DNA of 64,000 bases, from NCBI RefSeq assembly GCF_036812735.1, contig NZ_CP117523.1, positions 3,534,001-3,598,000 of the forward strand, given 5' to 3'. Of this stretch, positions 29,717 to 38,208 are shown piece by piece. The notes beneath the pieces were generated by a model. The model did no database searches. It had not been told where the DNA came from and worked only from the letters and a program-made list of their open reading frames with translations. This stretch comes from Terrisporobacter glycolicus ATCC 14880 = DSM 1288. Its GTDB lineage: Bacteria; Bacillota; Clostridia; Peptostreptococcales; Peptostreptococcaceae. The position numbers and the translations under genes were made by a program. The first letter of the stretch is position 1. Every line of letters starts with the position of its first letter.

Positions 29717-30652
29717 ATGAGTTATAATAAAAAATCCGTATATTTTTTCTGTACAGATTACGAAAGAGATGAAGTTGCTCCAAGGGTTCTTGACTATTTA
29801 AAAAATAATTATTCTCTAAAATTAAGTGATATAAAATTTGATAATAGAAATGTTTATAATTATATTGATGAAGACAATAATTTATTTACTTATGTTGAAA
29901 CTGACAAAGTGCTAAGTTATGACTACTATAAATACATACCTATATTAAATAAGTTATTTTCAGATTATGATGTTGCTGGCGTTGTAAACTGGCATGGTGG
30001 AGAAAAAGCTCCAGACAAAATTCTTACAGTTCATTCAACTGGTGATGTGGTAGGAGGTATTTATGCACCTTCTCATCCTCTTTACTTAAGAAATTTATTA
30101 GTTTCCATGGAAAAACATAGAGTAGAAAATAATCTTAATGATTTCAAAGTAATGACCGAAGGAACTCATTGGACAGGTACCATAAGAGGTGGAGATATTA
30201 ATTTAATTGATAAATATGAAGTTCCCTTATTTGACATAGAAATAGGAAGTACTTTAGACAGTTGGAGTAACGAAATAGCAGTCAAAATCTTAGCTACTTC
30301 CTTGCAAGATGTGTTTTCAGATGAAGATACTGTAAAAGTTCTTCTTTGTACTGGTGGCATGCACTTTGAAGATACATTTTCAAATATAATAATAAATAAA
30401 GATTGTAAGATATCTGTAGGTCATGTTCTTCCTAGTCAATGGTTAGTCCAAGGTGAATACCATAAGGATGAGAAATATGATTTATTAAAAAAATGTACTA
30501 ACTCTATTATTGGTAATATTGATGGTATAGTTATTCACGATAACTTAAAATCCGGTTATAAAAATCAGATAAAAAAACTTGCTGAAGAATTAAATATACC
30601 TACTTTTAAACATAAAAAATTAAGAAATCCAAAAGATTTGCCTATTTGGTAA
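29717..30652 (+). CDS. D-aminoacyl-tRNA deacylase (DTD2/GEK1-like)
   Basis: 311-residue protein that resembles the archaeal/plant-type D-aminoacyl-tRNA deacylase family (tRNA_deacylase). Landmarks are VVNWHGGEKAPDKILTVHSTGD, MTEGTHWTGTIRGGD, LCTGGMHFEDTF and SVGHVLPSQW. In archaeal members the corresponding motifs read HHGP and GGGHY; here HWTG and TGGMHF differ, so this is a divergent branch. Its activity on D-aminoacyl-tRNA is not assured. Five bases after dpaL, in one operon with a terminator behind it. The context suggests handling of D-amino acids, perhaps D-diaminopropionate mischarged on tRNA. No signal peptide or membrane segment. Confidence 0.65.
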   Translation: MSYNKKSVYFFCTDYERDEVAPRVLDYLKNNYSLKLSDIKFDNRNVYNYIDEDNNLFTYVETDKVLSYDYYKYIPILNKLFSDYDVAGVVNWHGGEKAPDKILTVHSTGDVVGGIYAPSHPLYLRNLLVSMEKHRVENNLNDFKVMTEGTHWTGTIRGGDINLIDKYEVPLFDIEIGSTLDSWSNEIAVKILATSLQDVFSDEDTVKVLLCTGGMHFEDTFSNIIINKDCKISVGHVLPSQWLVQGEYHKDEKYDLLKKCTNSIIGNIDGIVIHDNLKSGYKNQIKKLAEELNIPTFKHKKLRNPKDLPIW

Positions 30653-30658
30653 TATATT

Positions 30659-30724
30659 AAAAAGCATATAATAAGTAAAATATTTAGTTAATAATAAATT
30701 CACTTATTATATGCTTTTCTATTT
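30659..30724. terminator. Terminator between convergent genes
   Basis: AAAGCATATAATAAGT and its perfect complement enclose a 27-base AT-rich loop; T-rich on the plus strand. It ends the dpaL operon. Confidence 0.75.
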
Positions 30725-30747
30725 TAAAGTTATTCAATATTTAAACT

Positions 30748-31602
30748 TTATTTATCTTTAATATGCTGACCTACTATTTCTGCCACATCAGTAATAGTCA
30801 TAAAAGCAGATATATCATCAGCTTCTATAATTTTCTTAAGTTCTCTAACTTCTAATCTTGTAACAACTACATAAAGAACTACTTTTTTACCACTTATCAA
30901 GCCTTCTCCTTCAATAAAAGTTACTGTTCTTCCCAGTTTTTTGTATATACTTCTAGCTATTTTCTCGCCATGATTTGTAATAATCAAAGCTGCCTTTGCT
31001 TGATCCAAACCCTCTGATACTATATCTATTATTTTGTAAGTTATAAAATATGTCATTATGGAATAAAGAGCTCTATCCCATCCAAACAACATTCCAGCTA
31101 CCATATAAATCACTAAATTAATTAATAATATTACTTGCCCTACAGAAAAAGATGTTTTTTTGTTAATTAATATGGCTACTATCTCTACTCCATCTAAACA
31201 AGCGCCATACCTAATAACAAACCCTACTCCTATTCCAAGTATAATTCCACCAAATACAGTAGCTAGTAACACATCATTGGTAACTACCTCTACATTTTTA
31301 AATGCATCTAGTAATAAAGAAAATAAAAACATGGCAAATGAAGCTTGAATAAGAAAGTTTTTGCCTAAATGTTTAAAGCCTAATAATAGGAATGGAATAT
31401 TTATTACTATAATAAAAATACTTAATTTTATTTTTGTTAAGAAGCTTAGTATTATAGAAATACCTGTAATTCCACCATCAATAATGCGATTTGGAATCAG
31501 AAATACTTCTAATGCTAATGCTGCTAACAAAATCCCTATAGCAATAAAAAGATAGGAAAGAACAGTGATTACCCACGAATTATATTCTTTGTTTTTAAAC
31601 AT
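30748..31602 (-). CDS. YitT family membrane protein (DUF161/DUF2179)
   Basis: 284-residue protein with five or six membrane helices (about residues 12-175) followed by a C-terminal soluble DUF2179 domain (about 200-284). Typical landmarks are EVFLIPNRIIDGGITGISI, RYGACLDGVEIVAIL and the small domain containing GLISGKKVVLYVVVTRLEV. Function is not established. The DUF2179 domain resembles small-ligand sensing folds, so transport controlled by a bound metabolite is an inference. It appears monocistronic. Confidence 0.88.
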   Translation of the reverse strand: MFKNKEYNSWVITVLSYLFIAIGILLAALALEVFLIPNRIIDGGITGISIILSFLTKIKLSIFIIVINIPFLLLGFKHLGKNFLIQASFAMFLFSLLLDAFKNVEVVTNDVLLATVFGGIILGIGVGFVIRYGACLDGVEIVAILINKKTSFSVGQVILLINLVIYMVAGMLFGWDRALYSIMTYFITYKIIDIVSEGLDQAKAALIITNHGEKIARSIYKKLGRTVTFIEGEGLISGKKVVLYVVVTRLEVRELKKIIEADDISAFMTITDVAEIVGQHIKDK

Positions 31603-31672
31603 GTACTCACCACTCTTAAAATATAATTATTTATTTAGTAAATTATATTCCAATACCTATATTTTTTAGAAG

Positions 31673-32914
31673 TTATTTAATCTCTTCATAACCTATAGCA
31701 TCATTTTTAATAATATTAATTATGGTTTCTTTTGCTTTTACCATATCTTCTCCTGAAATATATTCGTAAATACCGTGAAAATTTACCCCTCCAGTGAATA
31801 TATTAGGTGTTGGAAGTCCCATATATGATAGCTTTGCACCATCGGTTCCACCTCTTATAGGAACTATTTTAGGTGTTATCCCTGCTTCTATCATAGATTT
31901 CTTAGCCAACTCTACAACATGCATAACTGGTTCTATTACCTTTTTCATATTGTAATATTCATCTTTAACTTCTACTTTTATTACTTCTTTTTTATATTTT
32001 TCACTAATTCTACCACCAATATTTTTTAATAAATCTTTTCTTCTTTGAAAATTACCTAAATCAAAATCTCTAATTATATATTTTAATGTGGCACTTTCTA
32101 TGCCACCCTTAAAATCTGTAATCATATAAAAACCATCATATCCATCTGTTTTTTCAGGAACTTCATCCTCAGGTATTAATGAGTGAAATTCCATAGCTAC
32201 AGTAATTGCATTTATTAGAACATCCTTAGCTGAACCAGGATGCACACTTTTACCTGTAATATTAACTATAGCACCTGCAGCATTAAAATTTTCATATTCT
32301 AGCTCTCCTAAATGACCTCCGTCTATTGTATATGCAAAGTGAGCATTGAATTTTTTCACATCAAACAAGTCCGCACCTCTGCCAACTTCTTCATCAGGAG
32401 TAAATCCTATAGCAATTGGACCGTGTTCAATTTCCTTATGCTCAATTATGTATTTTATTGCCTCTATAATTTCTGCTATTCCTGCTTTATCGTCAGCACC
32501 AAGCAAAGTAGTTCCATCTGAAGTAATTAATGTTTTTCCTATCTGATCTTTTAAATATGGAAACTCTTTCATTGATAAAACAATATTTTTTTCCTTATTT
32601 AATATAAGGTCCTCTCCATTATAGTTTGGATGAATTTGTGGTTTCACATTTTCTCCACAAGCTGCTGGTGCAGTATCCATATGAGAAATAAATCCTATGG
32701 TATTACACATTTTATCTGTATTTGATGATATAAATCCATATACATAACCATTATCATCCATATAGGCATTCTCCACACCTATTTTCTTTAGATCTTCTAC
32801 TAAAATTTTTCCAAGATTTTTTTGTCTTTCTGTGCTTGGTGTAGTAGCTGAATCTTCATCGCTTGTTGTATATATCTTTGTATATTTTATAAAACGATTA
32901 ATTAAATTCTCCAT
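31673..32914 (-). CDS. pepT: Peptidase T (tripeptide aminopeptidase)
   Basis: 413-residue di-zinc M20 peptidase that removes N-terminal residues from tripeptides. The start region LINRFIKYTKIYTTSDE is typical of PepT. GFISHMDTAPA carries the first metal histidine, LGADDKAGIAEI the bridging aspartate, GFTPDEEVGRGAD the catalytic glutamates, and PIRGGTDGAKLSYMG the C-terminal site. The ATG at 32914 is chosen because AGGAGG lies seven bases upstream; a 22-codon N-terminal extension in the same frame is not supported. Confidence 0.93.
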   Translation of the reverse strand: MENLINRFIKYTKIYTTSDEDSATTPSTERQKNLGKILVEDLKKIGVENAYMDDNGYVYGFISSNTDKMCNTIGFISHMDTAPAACGENVKPQIHPNYNGEDLILNKEKNIVLSMKEFPYLKDQIGKTLITSDGTTLLGADDKAGIAEIIEAIKYIIEHKEIEHGPIAIGFTPDEEVGRGADLFDVKKFNAHFAYTIDGGHLGELEYENFNAAGAIVNITGKSVHPGSAKDVLINAITVAMEFHSLIPEDEVPEKTDGYDGFYMITDFKGGIESATLKYIIRDFDLGNFQRRKDLLKNIGGRISEKYKKEVIKVEVKDEYYNMKKVIEPVMHVVELAKKSMIEAGITPKIVPIRGGTDGAKLSYMGLPTPNIFTGGVNFHGIYEYISGEDMVKAKETIINIIKNDAIGYEEIK

Positions 32915-32983
32915 TATAAACCTCCTCTTAATCATTAACTCTTCATATTTATTATTTGTAATAATTTCATTTTTTAACACAAA

Positions 32984-33019
32984 AAAAGTTGCTATAAATT
33001 TATAGCAACTTCTTTTTTT
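32984..33019 (-). terminator. Terminator of the first PIG-L gene
   Basis: AAGTTGCTATAAATTTATAGCAACTT is a perfect palindromic hairpin with a T-tract on the minus strand. Confidence 0.85.
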
Positions 33020-33804
33020 TACACACTAGGTGTATGTAATATAGACTCATAACTTCTCATAAGATTTTCAAAAGATCTATGATCTGACTTATATCCTATA
33101 CCTTCTCTTTTTTGATTCTCATCTACTAACTTGTATTGTTCACAAGCTTTTCTTATTTTTTCTTTATCTTCTTTTTTCACTGCTTTATAAAATATTCTTT
33201 CACTTTCTGGAATGTCTTTTTTATACTCCGGCTTCACAAAATATTTTACATCTTTTATATTCCCTGAATTATATAAAGATTGAATAACTGCTCCATTTTT
33301 AAGATGTTGCAAATGCCAGTCTAACTTGTAAGTATGCGCTACATGTGTTACACTTTTTAATTCTTTTTCAAATTTCAAAGCAATTTGTTCCATTTGTTCA
33401 AAACTTGTAGTTCCAGTTTTATTTGTTCTTGGTAATAAAACCACATTCTCTCTTTTAACTCCTAATGCATTAACTGCTGCAAGAAACTCTCTTTCTCTAT
33501 ATTCATACTTTTCCATTTGACTCATTTTGTCAAACATCTTTTCTTTACCAAATATTTTTATTCCTGTTCCATAAGATACTTGTACCACGTAAACATGATC
33601 TGCTCCTACTTCATTTATAGCCTCTATAATTGCTGCTGATGCCCAAAGTGTTTCATCATCTTGATGTTGAGCATAAAAAACTACATTATCTTTAAATTTT
33701 GTATCTCCATAACTTTCTTCATTTTCAAATCCTGTTATAAATAATGGCAACATTAATAATACTACTATTCCTATTGCTAACTTCATCTTATTTTTAATCA
33801 TCAT
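33019..33804 (-). CDS. PIG-L family deacetylase, exported (copy 1)
   Basis: 261-residue N-acetylglucosaminyl-deacetylase-like (PIG-L/LmbE) protein with a signal peptide or N-terminal anchor (about residues 6-26). The metal motif appears as AQHQDDETLWASA, and the later histidine motif as HTYKLDWHLQHLKNGAV. It should act outside the cell, perhaps on cell-wall or surface sugars; the substrate is unknown. The ATG at 33804 is chosen because AAGGAG lies six bases before it. It is transcribed away from a response regulator/kinase pair. The whole three-gene unit is repeated 3.5 kb further on (copy 2 at 36499-37281). Confidence 0.85.
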   Translation of the reverse strand: MMIKNKMKLAIGIVVLLMLPLFITGFENEESYGDTKFKDNVVFYAQHQDDETLWASAAIIEAINEVGADHVYVVQVSYGTGIKIFGKEKMFDKMSQMEKYEYREREFLAAVNALGVKRENVVLLPRTNKTGTTSFEQMEQIALKFEKELKSVTHVAHTYKLDWHLQHLKNGAVIQSLYNSGNIKDVKYFVKPEYKKDIPESERIFYKAVKKEDKEKIRKACEQYKLVDENQKREGIGYKSDHRSFENLMRSYESILHTPSV

Positions 33805-33836
33805 ATTTATCTCCTTCTCCCTCAAGTCCTAAATTT

Positions 33837-33894
33837 ATTATACATGTTATAAATTACTAAATGATTACATGACAATAACAATTTTATTACAATT
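33837..33894. promoter_or_regulatory. Candidate response-regulator operator and PIG-L promoter, copy 1
   Basis: Direct repeats TAACAATT (33876-33883) and TTACAATT (33887-33894) are spaced exactly 11 bases, as expected for an OmpR/PhoB-type dimer. On the minus strand a TATAAT (33837-33842) lies 34 bases downstream of them with a poor -35, which fits an activated promoter for PIG-L. The same layout recurs in copy 2. Confidence 0.5.
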
Positions 33895-34058
33895 GCGTAA
33901 TATTTTGTAGAAATCGTTATGAATTTGTAATATTTAATACTTTCTTTTGGTATAATTGATTTGGCTATTCCAATTTTTAGCAATGTATTTGTTTAAATCT
34001 TTGTGAAATATGGGGTTGCAGTATGACAACTGGAAATTTTTATAAGGGAGTGTAATTT

Positions 34059-34781
34059 ATGAATGAAAATATTTTAGTAGTTGACGATGAAAAAGAAATA
34101 GTCGACGCTATTGAATTTTACTTAAAACCTGAGGGGTATAATGTTATAAAAGCATACGATGGCTTACAAGCGCTTGAAATGATTATAGAAAATGACATTA
34201 AGCTTATCATTATGGATGTAATGATGCCAAATATGGATGGTCTTAAAACTACCATGAAAATAAGGGAGGATAAAAATATACCAATTATTTTATTATCTGC
34301 AAAATCCGAAGATATGGATAAAATTTTAGGACTAAATATGGGAGCTGATGATTATATAACTAAACCCTTTAATCCATTAGAACTAACTGCAAGGGTTCGT
34401 TCTCATCTCAGAAGATATATAAATTTTGGGAATATATCTGATGCAAGTTTATCTTCTACAGTAGAAGATAAGATTATAATTTTAAAAAGTGGGGGATTAG
34501 AATTAAATCAAGAAACAAAAGCTGTAACTCTAGATGGAGATAGTATAAAGATTACACCTATTGAGTATAAAATTTTAGAATTACTTCTTTCTAATCAAGG
34601 AAGAGTCTTCTCATCTCATGAGCTATATGAAAGAGTTTGGGAAGAAGAGGCTTATAATTGTGAAAAAACTGTAGCAGTTCATATTAGAAGAATTCGCCAA
34701 AAAATCGAAATAGATTCAAAAAATCCAAAATACTTAAAGGTGGTGTGGGGAATTGGCTATAAAATTGAAAAATTACGCTAA
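34059..34781 (+). CDS. OmpR/PhoB-type response regulator (copy 1)
   Basis: 240-residue two-component regulator. The receiver domain (residues 1-120) has the acidic pair DD (9-10), phospho-acceptor D53 in IIMDVMMPNMDG, LLSAKSED and the lysine of KPF. The winged-helix DNA-binding domain (about 145-240) contains ITPIEYKILELLLSNQGRV and VHIRRIRQKIE. It is about 90% identical by eye to the second copy at 37486; most changes lie in the linker between domains. GGAGTG precedes the ATG. The kinase gene overlaps its 3' end by 29 bases. Probable target: the divergent PIG-L gene. Confidence 0.93.
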   Translation: MNENILVVDDEKEIVDAIEFYLKPEGYNVIKAYDGLQALEMIIENDIKLIIMDVMMPNMDGLKTTMKIREDKNIPIILLSAKSEDMDKILGLNMGADDYITKPFNPLELTARVRSHLRRYINFGNISDASLSSTVEDKIIILKSGGLELNQETKAVTLDGDSIKITPIEYKILELLLSNQGRVFSSHELYERVWEEEAYNCEKTVAVHIRRIRQKIEIDSKNPKYLKVVWGIGYKIEKLR

Positions 34782-36366
34782 AAATCTAGGCGCTAATAAT
34801 TCCTCTGTAAAAATATATTCTTTATTCTTTATGTTTTTATCTTTATCTATTTTTGTAGAAACAGTAGGATTTATTTCTAGAGATCCAAGTTTTCCCGACT
34901 ATTTTACAAGTGTAATTTACCATGACAGTTGGTTTCCTTATACTTTTGTAAGACAATTTATTTTATTTGGATCCAGCGACTACTACTATGACAGTATATA
35001 TATGTTTTGGGCATATACATCTGTGTGTATTGTTTCTTTTATTTTAGCTTTTATGTCATTTTGTTTTTATAAAAAAAATATCAAAACTACAACTTTTTTT
35101 GATAGCTTTATAAAATACCTAAATAATAAACTTCCTCTAGAGCTAGTTTTACTATTAGTTTTTATATCTATTCAAATTGCTAGATATGGAATGTACAGGC
35201 AATTATATATGTACGATAAATTCCTATTCTACGATATTGCAGCCTTATACATAATATATTTTGCAATAAATTATGTTATTTATAATAAAGGAAATTTATC
35301 TAATAAACTATATACATCACCTTTTATAAAAATTCTAATAAATAAACATAATAGAAAATCACTAAACAAAAAACTTGCCTATGCTTTTTGCTTTGAATTA
35401 ATACTTCAATGCATATTATTATTTATTTTATTTGCCACCTTTGACTATAATTTTATGCTTATTTTTATATTTTATATTTTCGTAACCTTAGTATCTTATA
35501 TTTTTATATTTAAATTAATCTATAAAAAATTTGATTATATCGAATACATTTCAAAGGAAGTTGAGTATATAAAAAACGGCAATATTGATTGTAAATTACA
35601 AATTAGAGGAAATGATAAAATTGCTCTTCTTGCAGAAAATATTAACAATATGAATGAAGGACTTACGAAGGCCGTAGATAATGCAATAAAAAGTGAAAAA
35701 ATGAAGACGGAATTAATAACCAATGTATCCCATGATTTAAAAACACCTTTAACATCTATAATCAATTATGTAGACATGTTAAAAGGTGATATTGTAGACG
35801 ATGATACAAAAAAATCTTATTTATCTATTTTAGATAAAAAATCCAAGAGACTTAAAATTTTAGTTGAAGAAATTTTTGAAGCTGCAAAACTTAGTAGTGG
35901 TGAAATGGAATTCAACATAGAAAAAACTGATATTAAGGAACTTTTAATACAAAGTATTGTTGAGCTAGAAGATAAAATTAAAGAAAGTAGATTGGATTTT
36001 ATTGTAGATACACCAGATAAGCCTATATTCACTATGGTAGATGGTAAAAGAACTTTTAGAGCTTTTGATAATCTAATTACAAATATAACAAAATACTCTA
36101 CTCCTAACACTAGAGTTTATATAGATTTATTTGTTGAAAATAATACTATATCTATAGTTTTCAAAAACATTTCAAATTATAGGTTAAATTTAAGTCCAGA
36201 TGAATTTTTAGAAAGATTTAAACGTGGAGATTCTTCTAGAAACACTGAAGGTTCAGGCCTTGGTCTGTCTATTACTCAAAGTATTCTAAATACACAAAAT
36301 GGTACTATGGATTTAGACATAGACGGAGATTTATTTAAGGTAATTTTACAATTTGAAACATGCTAA
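34753..36366 (+). CDS. Membrane sensor histidine kinase (copy 1)
   Basis: 537-residue kinase. The N-terminal 265 residues hold about six membrane segments and extracytoplasmic loops. A HAMP-like segment follows (LIYKKFDYIEYISKEVEYIKNG), then HisKA with the phospho-histidine in VSHDLKTPLTSI, and the ATPase domain with N-box FDNLITNITKYS and GSGLGLSI. The usual DxGxG box is replaced by KNISN-type sequence, as in some VanS-like kinases. The start is a TTG inside the regulator gene, conserved in both copies and close behind GGTGGTGTGGGG. The catalytic half is almost identical to copy 2, while the membrane half differs strongly. Confidence 0.9.
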   Translation: MAIKLKNYAKNLGANNSSVKIYSLFFMFLSLSIFVETVGFISRDPSFPDYFTSVIYHDSWFPYTFVRQFILFGSSDYYYDSIYMFWAYTSVCIVSFILAFMSFCFYKKNIKTTTFFDSFIKYLNNKLPLELVLLLVFISIQIARYGMYRQLYMYDKFLFYDIAALYIIYFAINYVIYNKGNLSNKLYTSPFIKILINKHNRKSLNKKLAYAFCFELILQCILLFILFATFDYNFMLIFIFYIFVTLVSYIFIFKLIYKKFDYIEYISKEVEYIKNGNIDCKLQIRGNDKIALLAENINNMNEGLTKAVDNAIKSEKMKTELITNVSHDLKTPLTSIINYVDMLKGDIVDDDTKKSYLSILDKKSKRLKILVEEIFEAAKLSSGEMEFNIEKTDIKELLIQSIVELEDKIKESRLDFIVDTPDKPIFTMVDGKRTFRAFDNLITNITKYSTPNTRVYIDLFVENNTISIVFKNISNYRLNLSPDEFLERFKRGDSSRNTEGSGLGLSITQSILNTQNGTMDLDIDGDLFKVILQFETC

Positions 36367-36432
36367 TAAAATTTTATATTACTAAATACATAAAATGAAC
36401 TTTCTAAAAATAATAATATGGCTCAATAAAAT

Positions 36433-36467
36433 TAAGGGATGAACTTACATAAAATTCATCCCTTTTT
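36433..36467. terminator. Terminator between module copies
   Basis: AAGGGATGAA pairs with TTCATCCCTT, followed by TTT on the plus strand, between the first kinase and the convergent second PIG-L gene. Confidence 0.8.
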
Positions 36468-36498
36468 ATCCTTCAAGTACATGAAAAACTAAATATTC

Positions 36499-37281
36499 TT
36501 AAACACTAGGTGTGTGTAATATAGAATCATAATTATCCATAAGCCTTTCAAATGATTTATTATCTGACTTATATCCTATACCTTCTCTTTTTTTATCCTT
36601 ATCTACTATCTTATATTGTTCACAAGCTTTTCTTATTTTTTCTTTATCTTCTTTTTTTATAGCCTTATAGAATATCCTTTCACTTTTAGGAATTTCATCT
36701 TTATATTCTGGCTTAACAAAATATTTCACATCTTTTATTTTTTTTGCATTATATAAAGATTGAATAACTGCCCCATTTTTTAAATGTTGTAAGTGCCAGT
36801 CTAATTTATAAGTATGAGCAACATGAGTTACACTTTTTAATTCATTTTCAAATTTTAAAGCAGTTTGTTCCATTAACTCAAAACTTGTAGATCCTGTATT
36901 ATTTAATCTTGGTAATAAAACTACATTTTCTCTTTTTACTCCCAATTCCTTAACAGCTGCAAGAAACTCTCTTTCTCTATATTTATATCTTTCCATTTGA
37001 TCCATATTATCAAACATATTTTCTTTATCAAATATTTTTATTCCTGTTCCATAAGATACTTGTACAACATAAACATGATCTGCTCCTACTTCATTTATAG
37101 CTTCTATGATTGCAGCTGATGCCCAAAGTGTTTCATCATCTTGATGTTGAGAATAAAATACCACATTATCCTTAAATTTTGTGTTTCCGTAATTTTCTTC
37201 ATTTTCAAATCCAGTTATAAATAATGTTATGATTGATAATGCTACTATACTTATTGCAAATTTAATTGTATTCTTAGTCAT
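36499..37281 (-). CDS. PIG-L family deacetylase, exported (copy 2)
   Basis: 260-residue paralogue of the protein at 33019-33804, matching it along its whole length. The signal-like N-terminus (ISIVALSIITLFITGFENEE), SQHQDDETLWASA metal motif (A to S change against copy 1) and HTYKLDWHLQH motif are all conserved. Both end in SILHTPSV. Differences are scattered, with no disrupted site. The ATG at 37281 is supported by AGAAGGAG; in-frame codons further upstream are not. It diverges from the second regulator/kinase pair. Confidence 0.85.
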   Translation of the reverse strand: MTKNTIKFAISIVALSIITLFITGFENEENYGNTKFKDNVVFYSQHQDDETLWASAAIIEAINEVGADHVYVVQVSYGTGIKIFDKENMFDNMDQMERYKYREREFLAAVKELGVKRENVVLLPRLNNTGSTSFELMEQTALKFENELKSVTHVAHTYKLDWHLQHLKNGAVIQSLYNAKKIKDVKYFVKPEYKDEIPKSERIFYKAIKKEDKEKIRKACEQYKIVDKDKKREGIGYKSDNKSFERLMDNYDSILHTPSV

Positions 37282-37315
37282 AATATTCACTCCTTCTACC
37301 TCATCTGTTAATCTC

Positions 37316-37373
37316 ATTGTACATGTCATAAATTACCAAACAATTACACAGAAATAACAATTCTATTACAATT
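37316..37373. promoter_or_regulatory. Candidate response-regulator operator and PIG-L promoter, copy 2
   Basis: TAACAATT (37355-37362) and TTACAATT (37366-37373) are again 11 bases apart, and a minus-strand TACAAT (37316-37321) is at the same 34-base distance as in copy 1. Surrounding sequence has drifted, so the conserved repeats stand out. Confidence 0.5.
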
Positions 37374-37485
37374 AAATAATGATACGCATAAATCTTTATA
37401 AATTTGTAATAATTAAGAACTATTTTTGATATCTTCTTTTGATATAATTGACTTTGCTAGGAAAGCTATATAAAGGAGGGTATTT

Positions 37486-38208
37486 ATGAATAAAAATATT
37501 TTAGTAGTTGATGACGAAAAAGAAATAGTTGACGCTATTGAGTTTTACTTAAAACCTGAGGGATATAATATTTTAAAAGCATATGATGGATTACAAGCTC
37601 TTGAAATGATTATAGAAAATGATGTTAAACTTATTATTATGGATGTAATGATGCCAAATATGGACGGTCTTAAGACTACTATGAAAATAAGAGAAGATAA
37701 AAATATACCAATTATTTTATTATCTGCAAAATCTGAAGATATGGATAAAATTTTAGGACTAAATATGGGTGCTGATGATTATATGACTAAGCCTTTTAAT
37801 CCACTAGAACTAACTGCAAGAGTTCGTTCTCATCTTCGAAGATATATAAATCTAGGCCATATACCTAATATAAATTTATCTCCTAATATAGAAAATAAAA
37901 TGATGATTTTAAGAAGTGGTGGACTAGAATTAAACCAAGAAACAAAATCTGTAACTCTAGATGGTGATGAAGTAAAGATTACACCTATTGAGTATAAAAT
38001 TTTAGAACTACTTCTTTCTAATCAAGGAAGGGTATTTTCTTCCCATGAGTTATATGAAAGAGTTTGGGAAGAAGATGCTTACAATTGTGAAAAAACTGTA
38101 GCAGTTCATATTAGAAGAATTCGCCAAAAAATCGAAATAGATTCAAAAAATCCAAAATATTTAAAGGTGGTGTGGGGAATTGGCTATAAAATTGAAAAAA
38201 TTAAATAA
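37486..38208 (+). CDS. OmpR/PhoB-type response regulator (copy 2)
   Basis: 240-residue paralogue of the regulator at 34059. D53, the DD pair and the lysine in KPF are intact. The recognition-helix region EKTVAVHIRRIRQKIEID is identical in both copies, so both probably bind the same DNA sites and could cross-regulate. Differences cluster in the inter-domain linker (residues about 120-145). AAAGGAGG precedes the ATG. Confidence 0.93.
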   Translation: MNKNILVVDDEKEIVDAIEFYLKPEGYNILKAYDGLQALEMIIENDVKLIIMDVMMPNMDGLKTTMKIREDKNIPIILLSAKSEDMDKILGLNMGADDYMTKPFNPLELTARVRSHLRRYINLGHIPNINLSPNIENKMMILRSGGLELNQETKSVTLDGDEVKITPIEYKILELLLSNQGRVFSSHELYERVWEEDAYNCEKTVAVHIRRIRQKIEIDSKNPKYLKVVWGIGYKIEKIK

